This document shows positions 16,861 through 26,774 of a stretch of 64,000 nt of DNA, piece after piece. The translations under genes were made by a program, and so were the position numbers. Positions within the stretch are counted from its first letter, which is position 1. Every line of letters begins with the position of its first letter. This DNA is from Arthrobacter citreus (GTDB lineage: Bacteria; Actinomycetota; Actinomycetes; Actinomycetales; Micrococcaceae): positions 1,178,001 through 1,242,000 of the forward strand of contig NZ_VTFV01000002.1 of the NCBI RefSeq assembly GCF_009192745.1. Direction: 5' to 3'. The notes beneath the pieces were generated by a model. It ran no database searches. It was not told where the DNA came from and saw nothing but the letters and a program-made list of their open reading frames with translations.

Positions 16861-18594
16861 GTGCCCTCCTCCGCCGCAGCGGAGGACGGTGCGCCGGTCA
16901 CTTTAAAGGCACGAGCCAGGGCGCGCATGCTCCGCGCCGGTGCCGTGCTCCGCCGCGCCGCCGAGAGCGTCCACCGTGCCACCATCGCCAGGATCGCCAT
17001 CCGCTGGCGGCGTTCGCTTCAATTCAAGACTGTCCTCGCGACCCTGCTGCTGGTGATCGTGGCCGCCGGCGGTATCGGGGCATTCCTGTCCCACCAGATC
17101 GCCGGAGCCCTCTATGAAGAGCGGCTCACCCAGTTCCAGGCGGAGGCCACAGCCGGCCTGAGCAGCGTCAAGGAGAACTTTCGGACAACTGCGGCTACGG
17201 ACCGTGAAGGAACCGAACGCCTGGTCTCCAACACGCTTTCGCTGCTCGAGGGCCGAGGAGCCGAGACACCGCGCAGGTACCTGCTCGCGCCCCTTCCGGA
17301 TCAGGAAAACCTTTTCGTCGCAACGCTCGGCGACAGAATTACCGCCGGCAGCATTCCCGCACCCCTCAGCGCGGCAGTTGAGGGGCTGGACCCTGACGGG
17401 GAAGACATTGTCCACTGGTCCGCCCTGGCCCTTGCACACGGCGAACCCGGGATTGCTTTCGGCACCAAGGTCACGCTGCCCCCGGACCGGTCCGAATACG
17501 CGCTGTACCTGGTCTATGACCTGGACACCATGCAGCAGACCCTCGATGACATCCACCGCATCCTGTGGATTGCAGGCGGGCTGCTGCTGGCGATCATCGG
17601 CACTATTGCCTGGGTGGTGACCAAGGCGGGGGTGGGTGCCGTGAGTGCCGCGGCATCGGTATCGGAGAAACTGGCTGCCGGTGAACTCCAGGAGCGCATG
17701 GAAGTTAAGGGCGAAGACGAAGTCGCCCGTCTCGCAGCCTCCTTCAACCACATGGCAGCGACGCTCCAGGACCAGATCACGCAGCTGGCGCAGCTCTCGA
17801 GGATGCAGCAGGGGTTCGTCTCGGATGTTTCCCATGAGCTGCGGACGCCGCTGACCACCGTGCGGATGGCAGCCGAGGTGCTTTACGACGCGAGGGAAGG
17901 CTTCGACCCCATTTCGAAACGCTCCACCGAGCTCCTCTACCACCAGGTCGAACGCTTCCAGGCGCTGCTGGCCGACCTCCTGGAAATCAGCCGTTTCGAT
18001 GCAGGAGCAGCCGAACCGGACCTTGAGGCGGCAGACATCCTGGGCATTGTGCGGGACGTAGTGGAAGCCACCGAGCCGCTGGCAGTCAACAACGGCTCAG
18101 AGGTCAGGATCGTCTGCCGGGAGGAGCGGGTGGTGGTCGACGCCGATCCCCGCCGGGTTGAGCGGATCGTACGGAACCTCGTGGTGAACGCCCTGGAACA
18201 CGGAGAAGGCAAACCTGTGGAGATCGCGGTTGCGACGAACGCAGATGCCGTGGGTGTCGCCGTGCGTGACTACGGCATCGGCATGAGCGAGGACGACGCT
18301 GCCCGGGTATTCGACAGGTTCTGGCGGGCTGATCCGGCCCGTGCGCGGACCACCGGCGGCAGCGGCCTTGGGCTGGCTATTGCAGCCGAAGACGCAAGGC
18401 TGCACGGCGGCTGGCTGGAAGCCTGGGGCAGTCCCGGCGACGGTGCCTGCTTCCGCCTGACCCTGCCGCGCAGGCACGGTGAAGGCTTTGCTGCTTCACC
18501 GGTTCCACTCTCGCCGCAGGACACCGCGCTGCCGTCCCCGCCAAAAGCGCTCACCGCTGCCGATGCTGCTACGAGGGAGGATCACAATGCGTAA
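16861..18594 (+). CDS. mtrB: Sensor histidine kinase MtrB
   Basis: 577 aa from the GTG at 16861. A basic N-terminal tail is followed by TM1 (~56-78), an extracellular sensor region, TM2 (~233-255), HAMP, and a HisKA domain with the phospho-acceptor His325 (SDVSHELRTPL). The HATPase_c domain has the N box NLVVNALEH and G boxes (DYGIGM, GGSGLGLAIA). It phosphorylates MtrA at the membrane. The start is uncertain: GTG at 16828 inside mtrA or ATG at 16927 are alternatives; 16861 is just after the mtrA stop. Its 3' end overlaps lpqB by 8 bases. Confidence 0.95.
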   Translation: MPSSAAAEDGAPVTLKARARARMLRAGAVLRRAAESVHRATIARIAIRWRRSLQFKTVLATLLLVIVAAGGIGAFLSHQIAGALYEERLTQFQAEATAGLSSVKENFRTTAATDREGTERLVSNTLSLLEGRGAETPRRYLLAPLPDQENLFVATLGDRITAGSIPAPLSAAVEGLDPDGEDIVHWSALALAHGEPGIAFGTKVTLPPDRSEYALYLVYDLDTMQQTLDDIHRILWIAGGLLLAIIGTIAWVVTKAGVGAVSAAASVSEKLAAGELQERMEVKGEDEVARLAASFNHMAATLQDQITQLAQLSRMQQGFVSDVSHELRTPLTTVRMAAEVLYDAREGFDPISKRSTELLYHQVERFQALLADLLEISRFDAGAAEPDLEAADILGIVRDVVEATEPLAVNNGSEVRIVCREERVVVDADPRRVERIVRNLVVNALEHGEGKPVEIAVATNADAVGVAVRDYGIGMSEDDAARVFDRFWRADPARARTTGGSGLGLAIAAEDARLHGGWLEAWGSPGDGACFRLTLPRRHGEGFAASPVPLSPQDTALPSPPKALTAADAATREDHNA

Positions 18595-20299
18595 GGCCCG
18601 CAGGCGTGCGGCGTCGGTCGCCGCTTTCCTTTCCGCCCTGGTTTTCCTGGCCGGATGTTCATCCATACCCACAGTCGGGCCGGTAGGCACGGCGACGGCC
18701 AGCGCAGGCGGCAGCTCGCTGACGCAGCAGCTCAGTTACAGCCCGCCCGGCCCCGTGGAGGACGATTCGCCCCAGGGAATCATCGGCGGCTTCATAGACG
18801 CGGGCGTGGGAGCGGGGGAGGACTACACCGCCGCCCGGGAATTCCTGACGGCTGAACTGGCTGCCTCCTGGGTCCCCAACGAACGCGTCGTAATCTACGG
18901 CGCAGACCCCAACATTGTGCCGACGCCGGAGCCCAATGCCTTCCAGATCCAACTCGAAGTGGTTGCTTCCGTCAATGCCCAGGGCATCCGTACCGAGTCG
19001 GCACCCGGAACAACCGAGACCATTCAGGTCCGCCTCGTGCAGCAGGAGGGCCAGTGGCGCATCAGCGGCATCCCCAACGGCATCATGATCTCGGACATAA
19101 CGTTCCCGATCGTCTTCCGTGCCCACAATCTGTATTTCTACTCCAGCACTTACCGGTACTGGGTTCCGGATACGCGCTGGTTCGTCCAGCGCTCCGGCAT
19201 GGCGGCATCCGTGGTCAACGCCATGCTCGCCGGTCCGGCGCCTTACCTGGAAGGAGCGGTCACGAGTGCCTTCCCGGTGGAAACCCAACTTGCCCGGGAA
19301 GCGGTTCCGGTGGTTTCCGGCGTGGCCTCCGTGGATTTCGCCGCCGAGGTCCTGGAGGACTCTACAGACCTCAACCGCCAGCAGATGAAGCTTCAGCTGG
19401 AACAGAACCTGCGCCAGCTCAACAACGTCAACTCCGTTGAGATGACCGTGAACCAGCGCGAGGTGGACCTGGGACCGCCCAGCAGCGAGCTGGTCCCCGT
19501 GGAAGATGATCCCCGCGTAGGGGAAACGCAAGTCGGCATCCAAGGCCAGGACATTGTGTTCTTCCGCGACCGGCAGGCCCGGGAGATCGGCAACCTGCCG
19601 GATGTCTCCGCATACGATCCCCGGGACCCGGCCGTATCCGTCGGAGAGATGGATACCATCGCGTTCCTTTCCGGGGACCGCGGAACGCTGCTGGTCACCG
19701 GGCCGGACAAGGACGTTGCAACGGTGGCGACGGGAAGCTCACTGACCGGTCCCAGCATTGATCCGGAGGGATGGATCTGGTCCGCCTCTGCGCAGGGCGA
19801 AGGCAGCCGGCTCATCGCCGTCGGGCCGGACCTTGCTGCCTCCACCCAGACGGGCCTGACACCCTCCTGGCTCGGCGACATGCAGGTGCGGGAACTGAGG
19901 CTCTCGCGTGACGGCGCCCGCGCCCTGCTGGTGGTAGAGCAGAACGGTGCGTCCCGCGTCCTGATCGCCGGCGTCGTGCGCTCTTCCAACGGCGCCCCGC
20001 AGAGCCTAACCACTCCGCTTGAATTGTGGACTGCCGAGCCCGTCACGACTGCGGTCTGGGTGGGCGAGACGAAGGTGGCCGCCCTTCAAAAGGGCCAGGA
20101 TGAGTCATTGACCCCCGTGATCCTTGACCCGGCGGAGGACAACCAGGAACTGGCCGGCTGGGATGGAAGCTTCAGCATCAGCGGCGGAGACGGTCCGGAG
20201 GACCTTTTCCTGCAGACGGCCGATGCTGTCTACAAGAAGCTGGGCAACGGCTGGATCCGCGAGATTGACGGCATCCGGGATCCGGCGTTCCCAGGCTAG
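18587..20299 (+). CDS. lpqB: Lipoprotein LpqB
   Basis: 570 aa. The type II signal peptide has a basic start, a hydrophobic core, and the lipobox FLAGC with the lipidated cysteine at residue 24. The mature part fits LpqB: a Gmad1/GerMN-like region (VVNAMLAGPAPYLEGAVTSAFP) and a C-terminal propeller-like region. LpqB acts on the outer face of the membrane and modulates MtrB signalling in mycobacteria. GGGAGG (18575-18580) lies 6 bases before the ATG at 18587, which overlaps the mtrB stop by 8 bases. Confidence 0.95.
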   Translation: MRKARRRAASVAAFLSALVFLAGCSSIPTVGPVGTATASAGGSSLTQQLSYSPPGPVEDDSPQGIIGGFIDAGVGAGEDYTAAREFLTAELAASWVPNERVVIYGADPNIVPTPEPNAFQIQLEVVASVNAQGIRTESAPGTTETIQVRLVQQEGQWRISGIPNGIMISDITFPIVFRAHNLYFYSSTYRYWVPDTRWFVQRSGMAASVVNAMLAGPAPYLEGAVTSAFPVETQLAREAVPVVSGVASVDFAAEVLEDSTDLNRQQMKLQLEQNLRQLNNVNSVEMTVNQREVDLGPPSSELVPVEDDPRVGETQVGIQGQDIVFFRDRQAREIGNLPDVSAYDPRDPAVSVGEMDTIAFLSGDRGTLLVTGPDKDVATVATGSSLTGPSIDPEGWIWSASAQGEGSRLIAVGPDLAASTQTGLTPSWLGDMQVRELRLSRDGARALLVVEQNGASRVLIAGVVRSSNGAPQSLTTPLELWTAEPVTTAVWVGETKVAALQKGQDESLTPVILDPAEDNQELAGWDGSFSISGGDGPEDLFLQTADAVYKKLGNGWIREIDGIRDPAFPG

Positions 20300-20409
20300 G
20301 GATGCTCTAGGCCTCCACACAAACGGGCCATGGTCCGAAACGCATCCGTTTCACCCACCCGGCCACGCGGCCTTCCGCCGCGCACCCGAAATGCGGGAAG
20401 CATTGGTGC

Positions 20410-21345
20410 ATGGTATCTCTCAGAGTGGTGGAGGACTGGCTTGCGGCTCCGGGACCGGCGGCTGTCCTGGAGGCATGCAGGGAGCTGGGCTCGATACTCC
20501 TGCCGGCAGAATGCGTCGTCTGCGGTGCTGCGGACGCATCCCTCTGCCCTGCATGCCTCATAACCGTCCGCCATGCGACGCTGCGCCCCTTCAACGCATC
20601 CGCCGGGGCGGGAATGCTCCCGGAAGCGGAAGGGTGCCTGGCCGGCCACGGGGCGGGTGCCCCCGGTCCGGCGGAGCCGGTTCCCCTCCCGGTAACAGCC
20701 GCCGGACGGTACGCGGCCGGGCTGTCACGCGTACTGCTTGCCTGCAAGAACCACGGGCATACCGACCTGCTGGGCGTCCTGGCGGAAGCCCTGGCACGGG
20801 CGCTGCACCAGGCGTCCTCGTCCGCGCTCCCGGAACGCCTGGCATTGGTTCCTGTCCCGGGCAGTCTCCGCGGCCGGACACGCCGCGGCTATGACCCGTT
20901 GGAACTTATCCTGGCGAAAGTGCGCTTGCGGGGCCTGCTCCCGGCAGGGATGGACGTTCGCGGCATACTTTCCTATCGAAGGGGTGCCGAGCTGCTTTCG
21001 CTCCGGTCTGGAGCGCAGAAAGGCCTCGGTGCGGGCGCCCGGCGAAAGAACGTACACGGAACAATGACCGCGGGCCGTCCGGGGAATCTGCGCGGCATGA
21101 CTGTCCTTCTCGTGGATGACGTATTGACCACCGGGGCAACCCTGGCTGAAGCAACCCGTGCCCTGCGCGCCTCCGGCGCGCAGGTAGCGGGAGCAGCGGT
21201 GATCGCCGCCGTCCGCGCCCCGGCGCCAACCGCCGCCGGGCCCGCCGGGAAGAGCCCGGAGCTGGTGCGGGAACCCGCCGGCCGCAGTATGGCCCATGCA
21301 CAGCGGCCAAGGTCAGAAGGTGAATTAACCTCCCGGGTGAACTAA
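20410..21345 (+). CDS. comF: ComF-family phosphoribosyltransferase-like protein
   Basis: 311 aa. A zinc-ribbon-like pair CVVCG ... CPAC is near the N-terminus and the PRPP-binding loop VLLVDDVLTTGATLAEA near residues 230-250, the standard ComF layout. In naturally competent bacteria ComF takes part in DNA uptake; in actinobacteria it is a conserved neighbour of lpqB and hpf with no proven role. The start is uncertain: ATG at 20410 has AAGCAT exactly 6 bases upstream (a weak leaderless pattern), and the GTG at 20425 is also possible. The 110-base gap after lpqB has no other clear feature. Confidence 0.88.
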   Translation: MVSLRVVEDWLAAPGPAAVLEACRELGSILLPAECVVCGAADASLCPACLITVRHATLRPFNASAGAGMLPEAEGCLAGHGAGAPGPAEPVPLPVTAAGRYAAGLSRVLLACKNHGHTDLLGVLAEALARALHQASSSALPERLALVPVPGSLRGRTRRGYDPLELILAKVRLRGLLPAGMDVRGILSYRRGAELLSLRSGAQKGLGAGARRKNVHGTMTAGRPGNLRGMTVLLVDDVLTTGATLAEATRALRASGAQVAGAAVIAAVRAPAPTAAGPAGKSPELVREPAGRSMAHAQRPRSEGELTSRVN

Positions 21346-21389
21346 CGTGTTGAGTATGGATAGCTTCAAGAAAAGGAGCAATCCTGCGG

Positions 21390-21423
21390 CAACGGTCGCG
21401 AAGGAAACTGGCAGCGGCCGTTG
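21390..21423 (+). promoter_or_regulatory. Hairpin in the hpf leader
   Basis: CAACGGTCGC (21390-21399) can pair with GCGGCCGTTG (21414-21423), 10 bp with one G-U pair and a 14-base loop. It ends about 20 bases before the hpf ribosome-binding site, so it could influence expression. Confidence 0.4.
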
Positions 21424-21453
21424 TTGTGTCACCGAAGAATATTGGAGGGCACC

Positions 21454-22173
21454 ATGGAATTCATGATCAGCGGACGCAACGTTGCAGTATCCGATCGGTT
21501 CCGTCAGTACGCCGCCGAAAAGATCGGCAAGGTCGAGAACCTCGGGGACAAGGTGCAGCGGGTTGATGCCCGGGTTACCAAGCACGAGAACGTCCGTGAA
21601 GCCGACAGCTCCCTCACCGTGGAATTGACTGTCCTGGGCCGGGGACCCGTGGTCCGCGCCGAGGCATCCTCCGCGGACAAGTTTGCGGCCTTTGACCTCG
21701 CCTACGGCAAGCTCATGGAACGCCTGCGCCGCGCCAGCGACCGGCGCAAGGTACACCGCGGGCGGCACACCCCCGTACCGGTACGGGTGGCCACCGCCGG
21801 GCTGGAGCCAGTAAGCACTTCCGAACCTTTGTCTTCCCAGCTCGCCGCCGCCGAGACTGCCCCGGCAGAGAGCAGCGAAACCGACCAGGACATGCAGACC
21901 GGCGACTGCCCGGTCCTTATCCGCCGCAAGGTTTTCCCGGGTGCCCCCATGAGCCTTGACGACGCTGTCGACAACATGGAACTGGTTGGCCACGACTTTT
22001 ACCTTTTCGTCGACGCTGCCACCGGGGCGCCGTCCGTGGTCTACCGCAGGAAGGGGTGGACCTACGGCGTCATCACCCTGGATTCCAAGTGCGCAGAGGG
22101 AACCGAGGAAATCCGCGAAGAGATGCGCGGCTACCGGGACGCCGCGCCGGCGGACATAAACGCCGGCGCCTAG
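21454..22173 (+). CDS. hpf: Ribosome hibernation promoting factor, long form
   Basis: 239 aa. The N-terminal S30AE domain (MEFMISGRNVAVSDRFRQYA ... VELTVLG ... YGKLMERLRRASDRRK) is joined by a variable linker to the C-terminal dimerisation domain (VLIRRKVFPGAPMSLDDAVDNMELVGHDFYLFVDA ... VVYRRKGWTYGVI). The long form pairs 70S ribosomes into inactive 100S dimers in slow growth. GGAGGG (21444-21449) precedes the ATG at 21454. The order comF-hpf-secA is conserved in actinobacteria, here interrupted by one gene. Confidence 0.96.
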   Translation: MEFMISGRNVAVSDRFRQYAAEKIGKVENLGDKVQRVDARVTKHENVREADSSLTVELTVLGRGPVVRAEASSADKFAAFDLAYGKLMERLRRASDRRKVHRGRHTPVPVRVATAGLEPVSTSEPLSSQLAAAETAPAESSETDQDMQTGDCPVLIRRKVFPGAPMSLDDAVDNMELVGHDFYLFVDAATGAPSVVYRRKGWTYGVITLDSKCAEGTEEIREEMRGYRDAAPADINAGA

Positions 22174-22193
22174 AGGTCCGTACGTCCCGGTCC

Positions 22194-22205
22194 TAGGATG
22201 GCTGC
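22194..22205 (+). promoter_or_regulatory. Leaderless-type promoter of the YcaQ-like gene (-10 TAGGAT)
   Basis: TAGGAT (22194-22199) is 6 bases before the ATG at 22206, inside the 32-base gap after hpf. No ribosome-binding site is present. Confidence 0.6.
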
Positions 22206-23414
22206 ATGCCAGCAGTATTTTCCCTTGACCGGGCACGCCGTACCATCCTCGGCGCACAGCAGTTAGCCAAACCGCGGCCCGTCCGCCCGACTCCCGGGCA
22301 GGCGGGCCGCGTTTTTGATGCCCTGGGGCTCCTGCAGATCGACTCAGTGAACGTACTGTCCCGAAGCCATTACCTGCCGCTTTTTACCCGTCTCGGTGCC
22401 TACGACCGCACCGTCCTGGACCGGATGTCCACGCAGGATCCGCGCCGGATGGTTGAGTACTGGGCGCATGAAGCCAGCTTTATCCGGCCGGATCTGTTCG
22501 CCGACCTTCGCCAGTGGCAGCGCCGCACCTGGATCCGTGCCACCTCGATGCCGGAAGAACCGCGCAGCCAACTCACACAAGCCGTTCTGGAACTGCTGCA
22601 CCGAAAGCATCCGCTGTCCGCCCGCGAGGTGGAGTCCATCCTGGGCGGGAGCGTGCAGCCCGGCACGAAGTCATGGGGCTGGAACTGGAGTGCTACGAAG
22701 CGGATCCTGTCGGACCTCTTTGAACAGGGACTCATTTCCTCGGCTGGACGCGGAACGGCTTTCGAACGCCTGTATGCGCCTGCGGCCGCGGTGCACCCTG
22801 CCGGCGAAGCCGCCCTCGAGCCCGTGGACCGGGCAGAGGCCCTGCTCCGGCTGACAGAGAACGCTGCACGGTCAATCGGCCTGGGGACAGCGCCAATGCT
22901 GGCAGACTACTTCCGCCTGCCGCTGCGAGACACACTTGCCGCCGCACGGAGCCTCTCCTTGCAGGGGCGGCTGGAGGAAATCGAGGTCCAGGGCTGGAAA
23001 GGTCCTGTTTTCCTCCACCCTGAGGCGAAGACTCCCCGGCGCTGCCATGGAAGCGGCCTGCTGAGTCCCTTTGATTCCCTGGTCTTTGACCGGCGCCGTC
23101 TCCAGGCGGTTTTCGGCATTCATTACCGCATCGAGATCTACACCCCGGCCCATAAACGCCAGTTCGGGTATTACGTGCTGCCGTTCCTGCTGCGCGAGGC
23201 GATAGTGGCCCGGGTGGACCTGAAGGCGGACCGGGCAGCACGGGCGCTTCTGGTGCAGGCAGCCCATGCCGAACCCGGTTCACCGGCCGATACCGCCGTT
23301 GAGCTCGCCGCAGAATTACGGCTAATGGCGCAGTGGCTGGGCCTCGCAGAGGTTATGGTAAGTCCTGTGGGCAACCTTGCGCCCGCCTTGAAACTGGCAG
23401 TGGGCCGGGGATGA
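22206..23414 (+). CDS. YcaQ/AlkZ-family winged-helix DNA glycosylase (interstrand crosslink repair)
   Basis: 402 aa. The HTH_42 family pattern is clear: LQIDSVNVLSRSHYLPLFTRLGAY, then MVEYWAHEASFI, and late GLLSPFDSLVFDRRR and KRQFGYYVLPFL. Members of this family (E. coli YcaQ, Streptomyces AlkZ) unhook DNA crosslinks or alkylated bases; the catalytic motif Q-hydrophobic-D/Q is present as Gln44-Ile45-Asp46, the Asp variant of YcaQ. It sits between hpf and secA, which are normally adjacent, so it may be an insertion into that conserved block; it carries its own leaderless-type promoter. Confidence 0.85.
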   Translation: MPAVFSLDRARRTILGAQQLAKPRPVRPTPGQAGRVFDALGLLQIDSVNVLSRSHYLPLFTRLGAYDRTVLDRMSTQDPRRMVEYWAHEASFIRPDLFADLRQWQRRTWIRATSMPEEPRSQLTQAVLELLHRKHPLSAREVESILGGSVQPGTKSWGWNWSATKRILSDLFEQGLISSAGRGTAFERLYAPAAAVHPAGEAALEPVDRAEALLRLTENAARSIGLGTAPMLADYFRLPLRDTLAAARSLSLQGRLEEIEVQGWKGPVFLHPEAKTPRRCHGSGLLSPFDSLVFDRRRLQAVFGIHYRIEIYTPAHKRQFGYYVLPFLLREAIVARVDLKADRAARALLVQAAHAEPGSPADTAVELAAELRLMAQWLGLAEVMVSPVGNLAPALKLAVGRG

Positions 23415-23457
23415 CTCCCAAGCGGGAACCTTGGCGGCCTGCCGGACGTCTCTCACG

Positions 23458-23463
23458 TAGACT
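23458..23463 (+). promoter_or_regulatory. Candidate secA promoter -10 (TAGACT)
   Basis: TAGACT is 42 bases before the secA GTG, giving a predicted leader of about 35 bases that contains GGGAG (23493-23497). No good -35 at 16-18 bases. Confidence 0.4.
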
Positions 23464-23505
23464 GGGGACGCCAGATTTCGGCAACACTAGATTGGGAGCA
23501 AATCA

Positions 23506-26244
23506 GTGGCATCACTTCTCGAACGAGTTCTTCGCACAGGCGACAAGAAGACGCTGAAAACACTGCGTAACTACGCCGACGCGATCAACGTGCTCGAGGA
23601 CGAGTTCAAGGGCATGAGTGATGCCGAACTGCGCGCCGAGACAGACAACCTCAAGGAACGCCACGCTGACGGCGAGAGCCTGGACGACCTGCTTCCGGAG
23701 GCCTTTGCCCTGGTCCGGGAAGCTGCCAGCCGCACCCTTGGCATGCGCCACTTCGACGTTCAGATGATGGGCGGCGCCGCCCTGCACCTGGGCAACATCG
23801 CGGAAATGAAGACCGGTGAAGGCAAGACCCTGGTGGCCACGGCCCCGGCCTTCCTCAACGCCCTGACCGGCCGCGGCGTGCACGTGGTTACCGTCAACGA
23901 TTACCTGGCCGAGTACCAGTCCGACCTGATGGGACGTGTCTTCCGTTTCCTTGGCATGTCCACCGGCTGCATCCTCTCCAACCAGGACCCGGCCACCCGC
24001 CGCGAGCAGTACGCGGCGGACATCACGTACGGCACGAACAACGAATTCGGGTTCGACTACCTCCGGGACAACATGGCCTGGAGCGCCAATGAGCTCGTCC
24101 AGCGCGGGCACCACTTCGCCATCGTCGACGAAGTCGACTCGATCCTCATTGACGAGGCCCGTACCCCGCTGATCATTTCCGGAGCTGCCAGCGGCGACGT
24201 CAACCGCTGGTACACCGAGTTCGCCAAGGTGGTCCAGCGGCTGACCCTCGACGTCGATTACGAGGTCGACGAGAAGAAGCGCACGGTGGGCGTGCTCGAG
24301 TCCGGTATCGAAAAGGTCGAGGACTACCTGGGTATTACCAACCTCTATGAGGCTGCCAATACCCCGCTGATCGGTTTCCTGAACAACGCCATCAAGGCCA
24401 AGGAACTCTTCAAGCGGGACAAGGACTACGTCATCCTCAAGGGCGAAGTCCTGATTGTCGATGAGCACACCGGCCGTATCCTGGCCGGACGCCGCTACAA
24501 CGAAGGCATGCATCAGGCCATCGAGGCGAAGGAAGGGGTGCAGATCAAGGCAGAGAACCAGACCCTGGCTACCGTCACCCTGCAGAACTACTTCCGCCTC
24601 TACGAGAAGCTCTCCGGCATGACCGGTACGGCCGAAACCGAGGCCGCGGAATTCATGAGTACCTACAAGCTTGGCGTGGTGCCCATCCCCACCAACAAGC
24701 CGATGGCCCGGCTGGACCAGTCGGACCTGATCTACAAGAACGAAGTAGCCAAGTTCGACGCCGTCGTGAAGGACATCGCCGAGCGGCACGCATCCGGGCA
24801 GCCCGTACTGGTCGGCACCACCAGTGTTGAGAAGAGCGAATACCTCTCCAAGCAGCTGGCGAAGGCCGGGATTCGGCACGAAGTCCTGAACGCCAAGAAC
24901 CACGCCCGTGAAGCCGCGATCGTGGCGCAGGCCGGACGCAAGGGCGCCGTGACGGTTGCAACCAACATGGCAGGCCGAGGCACGGACATCATGCTCGGCG
25001 GCAACGCAGAGTTCAATGCCGTCGCGGAGCTGAACAGCCGCGGTCTGGACCCCGCCGAGGACCCGGAGGCCTATGAAGCAGCCTGGCCCGCCGCACTTGA
25101 GAAGGCCCAGGCCGCCGTAGCCGCGGAGCACGACGAAGTCCGTGCCCTTGGAGGTCTCTACGTCCTTGGTACCGAACGGCACGAATCCCGCCGGATCGAC
25201 AACCAGCTCCGAGGCCGTTCCGGCCGCCAGGGCGATCCCGGCGAGTCCCGCTTCTACCTCTCCCTGACTGACGACTTGATGCGTCTGTTCAACTCCGGTG
25301 CAGCTGAGCGAATTATGAACAGCTCCTCCATGCCGGACGACGTCGCGCTTGAATCGAAGCTTGTTTCCAAGGCGATCCAGAACGCCCAGGGCCAGGTTGA
25401 GGCCCGGAACGCTGAACAGCGGAAGAACGTCCTGAAGTACGACGACGTCCTGAACCGCCAGCGCGAAGCCATCTACGGGGACCGCCGCCGCATTCTCGAG
25501 GGCGATGACCTGCAGGAGAAGATCGGCTTCTTCCTGGAAGACGTCATCACTGCCGTAGTGAACGACGCAACGGCTGAAGGCCACGGCGACGATTGGGATC
25601 TCGATACGCTCTGGAAGAACCTTAAGATCGTCTACCCGATCAGCCTGACCATCGACGAAGTCGTTGACGAGGCTGACGGCCGGTCCAACCTGACCCGGGA
25701 TTTCCTGCTGAATGAGATCCTTTCCGACGCCCGCCTGGCTTACCAGGCGCGTGAAGACTCCATCGGCTCTGCCGCGATGCGTGAACTTGAACGTCGTGTG
25801 GTGCTCTCGGTGATCGGCCGAAAGTGGCAGGAACACCTGTATGAGATGGACTACCTCAAGGAGGGCATCGGCCTGCGTGCCATGGCCCAGCGGGATCCGC
25901 TGGTGGAGTACCAGCGCGAAGGCTTCGTGATGTTCCAGACCATGATGGAAGCCATCCGCGAAGAAAGCATCCGCTACCTCTTCAACGTCGAGGTGCAGGT
26001 CAGCCAGCCGGAGGTTCCCGAGGCCCTGAAGGGTGTGAAGGATGCCCGCGGCGTTGTGGGCAGCCCGGTCATCCAGGCACCAGGCCTGGAAGCACCCGAA
26101 CGTCCTGCCAGCCTGCAGTTCTCCGCCCCCAACAGCCAGGGCCAGGTGGAGACCCGGGTGGAGCGCACTGCGCCGGCCAAGTCCTCGCAGCCCGCGTCCC
26201 GCAAGGACAGCCGTCCGGCCGGAAAGAAGAAGCGCCGGAAGTAG
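23506..26244 (+). CDS. secA: Preprotein translocase ATPase SecA (SecA1)
   Basis: 912 aa. SecA motifs in order: Walker [14 protein letters not shown], the preprotein-binding region opening [16 protein letters not shown], Walker B with [21 protein letters not shown], motor domain 2 with [19 protein letters not shown], and [17 protein letters not shown]. It drives proteins through SecYEG. The C-terminus is lysine/arginine-rich (KKKRRK) and lacks the zinc-binding SEC-C motif, as in actinobacterial SecA1. GTG start at 23506 with GGGAG upstream. It ends 2 bases from the convergent Rv3235-like gene. Confidence 0.98.
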   Translation: MASLLERVLRTGDKKTLKTLRNYADAINVLEDEFKGMSDAELRAETDNLKERHADGESLDDLLPEAFALVREAASRTLGMRHFDVQMMGGAALHLGNIAEMKTGEGKTLVATAPAFLNALTGRGVHVVTVNDYLAEYQSDLMGRVFRFLGMSTGCILSNQDPATRREQYAADITYGTNNEFGFDYLRDNMAWSANELVQRGHHFAIVDEVDSILIDEARTPLIISGAASGDVNRWYTEFAKVVQRLTLDVDYEVDEKKRTVGVLESGIEKVEDYLGITNLYEAANTPLIGFLNNAIKAKELFKRDKDYVILKGEVLIVDEHTGRILAGRRYNEGMHQAIEAKEGVQIKAENQTLATVTLQNYFRLYEKLSGMTGTAETEAAEFMSTYKLGVVPIPTNKPMARLDQSDLIYKNEVAKFDAVVKDIAERHASGQPVLVGTTSVEKSEYLSKQLAKAGIRHEVLNAKNHAREAAIVAQAGRKGAVTVATNMAGRGTDIMLGGNAEFNAVAELNSRGLDPAEDPEAYEAAWPAALEKAQAAVAAEHDEVRALGGLYVLGTERHESRRIDNQLRGRSGRQGDPGESRFYLSLTDDLMRLFNSGAAERIMNSSSMPDDVALESKLVSKAIQNAQGQVEARNAEQRKNVLKYDDVLNRQREAIYGDRRRILEGDDLQEKIGFFLEDVITAVVNDATAEGHGDDWDLDTLWKNLKIVYPISLTIDEVVDEADGRSNLTRDFLLNEILSDARLAYQAREDSIGSAAMRELERRVVLSVIGRKWQEHLYEMDYLKEGIGLRAMAQRDPLVEYQREGFVMFQTMMEAIREESIRYLFNVEVQVSQPEVPEALKGVKDARGVVGSPVIQAPGLEAPERPASLQFSAPNSQGQVETRVERTAPAKSSQPASRKDSRPAGKKKRRK

Positions 26245-26246
26245 TC

Positions 26247-26774
26247 CTACCCGATTTCCAGGGCGGTCACTTTCCAGAGTCCGCGCCGCTGCTCCAAACG
26301 GAGGGCAACGGCGCGGACTCTGTCCGTTTCGGCGGCGGCCACGGCCACCTCGTAGACCCCTTCGGATACCGGGCAGACGCGGACCCGCAGTATGCGCACG
26401 TTGCGGTGCAGCCGGCCCTGTCCCCGTCCACGGACAAGGTTGGTTCGAAGCTGGAGGCGTTCGAATTCTTCGAAGTCTAGCCACCGGGCCAGCTGCTGCA
26501 GCGGACGAACGCCTGCCAGTACCTCGAGTGCTCCCATGGTCACGGACCGGCTGATCGCCTCTATCCGTGCGTCCGACTCCGCTGGACTGGACCAGTTTTT
26601 CGCAGGCTGGGCCACCGGCTTGGACTCCTCCCTGACCACTGCCGGGTGCCGCTGGGGGACCACTGGGGGAGCGCCGCCGGGGACTGCGCTGAAGAAGGGG
26701 CGAGGTTCACCGCTGGCCTTTGCCAGTTCCCCGGATACTTCACCTGGTGCGGGGAGAATAATCAGGATGGTCAT
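26247..26774 (-). CDS. Rv3235-family protein (DUF6459-like)
   Basis: 175 aa. A Pro-rich, disordered N-terminal half precedes a compact C-terminal domain (GALEVLAGVRPLQQLARWLDFEEFERLQLR ... RVRVCPVSEGVYEVAVAAAETDRVRAVALRLEQRRGLWKVTALEIG). This matches the Rv3235 family, found beside secA in actinobacteria; function unknown. It starts within the stop of the LysM gene (4-base overlap), so both are made from one minus-strand transcript. Confidence 0.75.
   Translation of the reverse strand: MTILIILPAPGEVSGELAKASGEPRPFFSAVPGGAPPVVPQRHPAVVREESKPVAQPAKNWSSPAESDARIEAISRSVTMGALEVLAGVRPLQQLARWLDFEEFERLQLRTNLVRGRGQGRLHRNVRILRVRVCPVSEGVYEVAVAAAETDRVRAVALRLEQRRGLWKVTALEIG

Noticed and set aside
23512-26484. 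990-codon open frame on the minus strand antisense to secA
   Set aside because: SecA on the plus strand is unmistakable. Long antisense frames are expected in GC-rich DNA, and the translated product has no family features.
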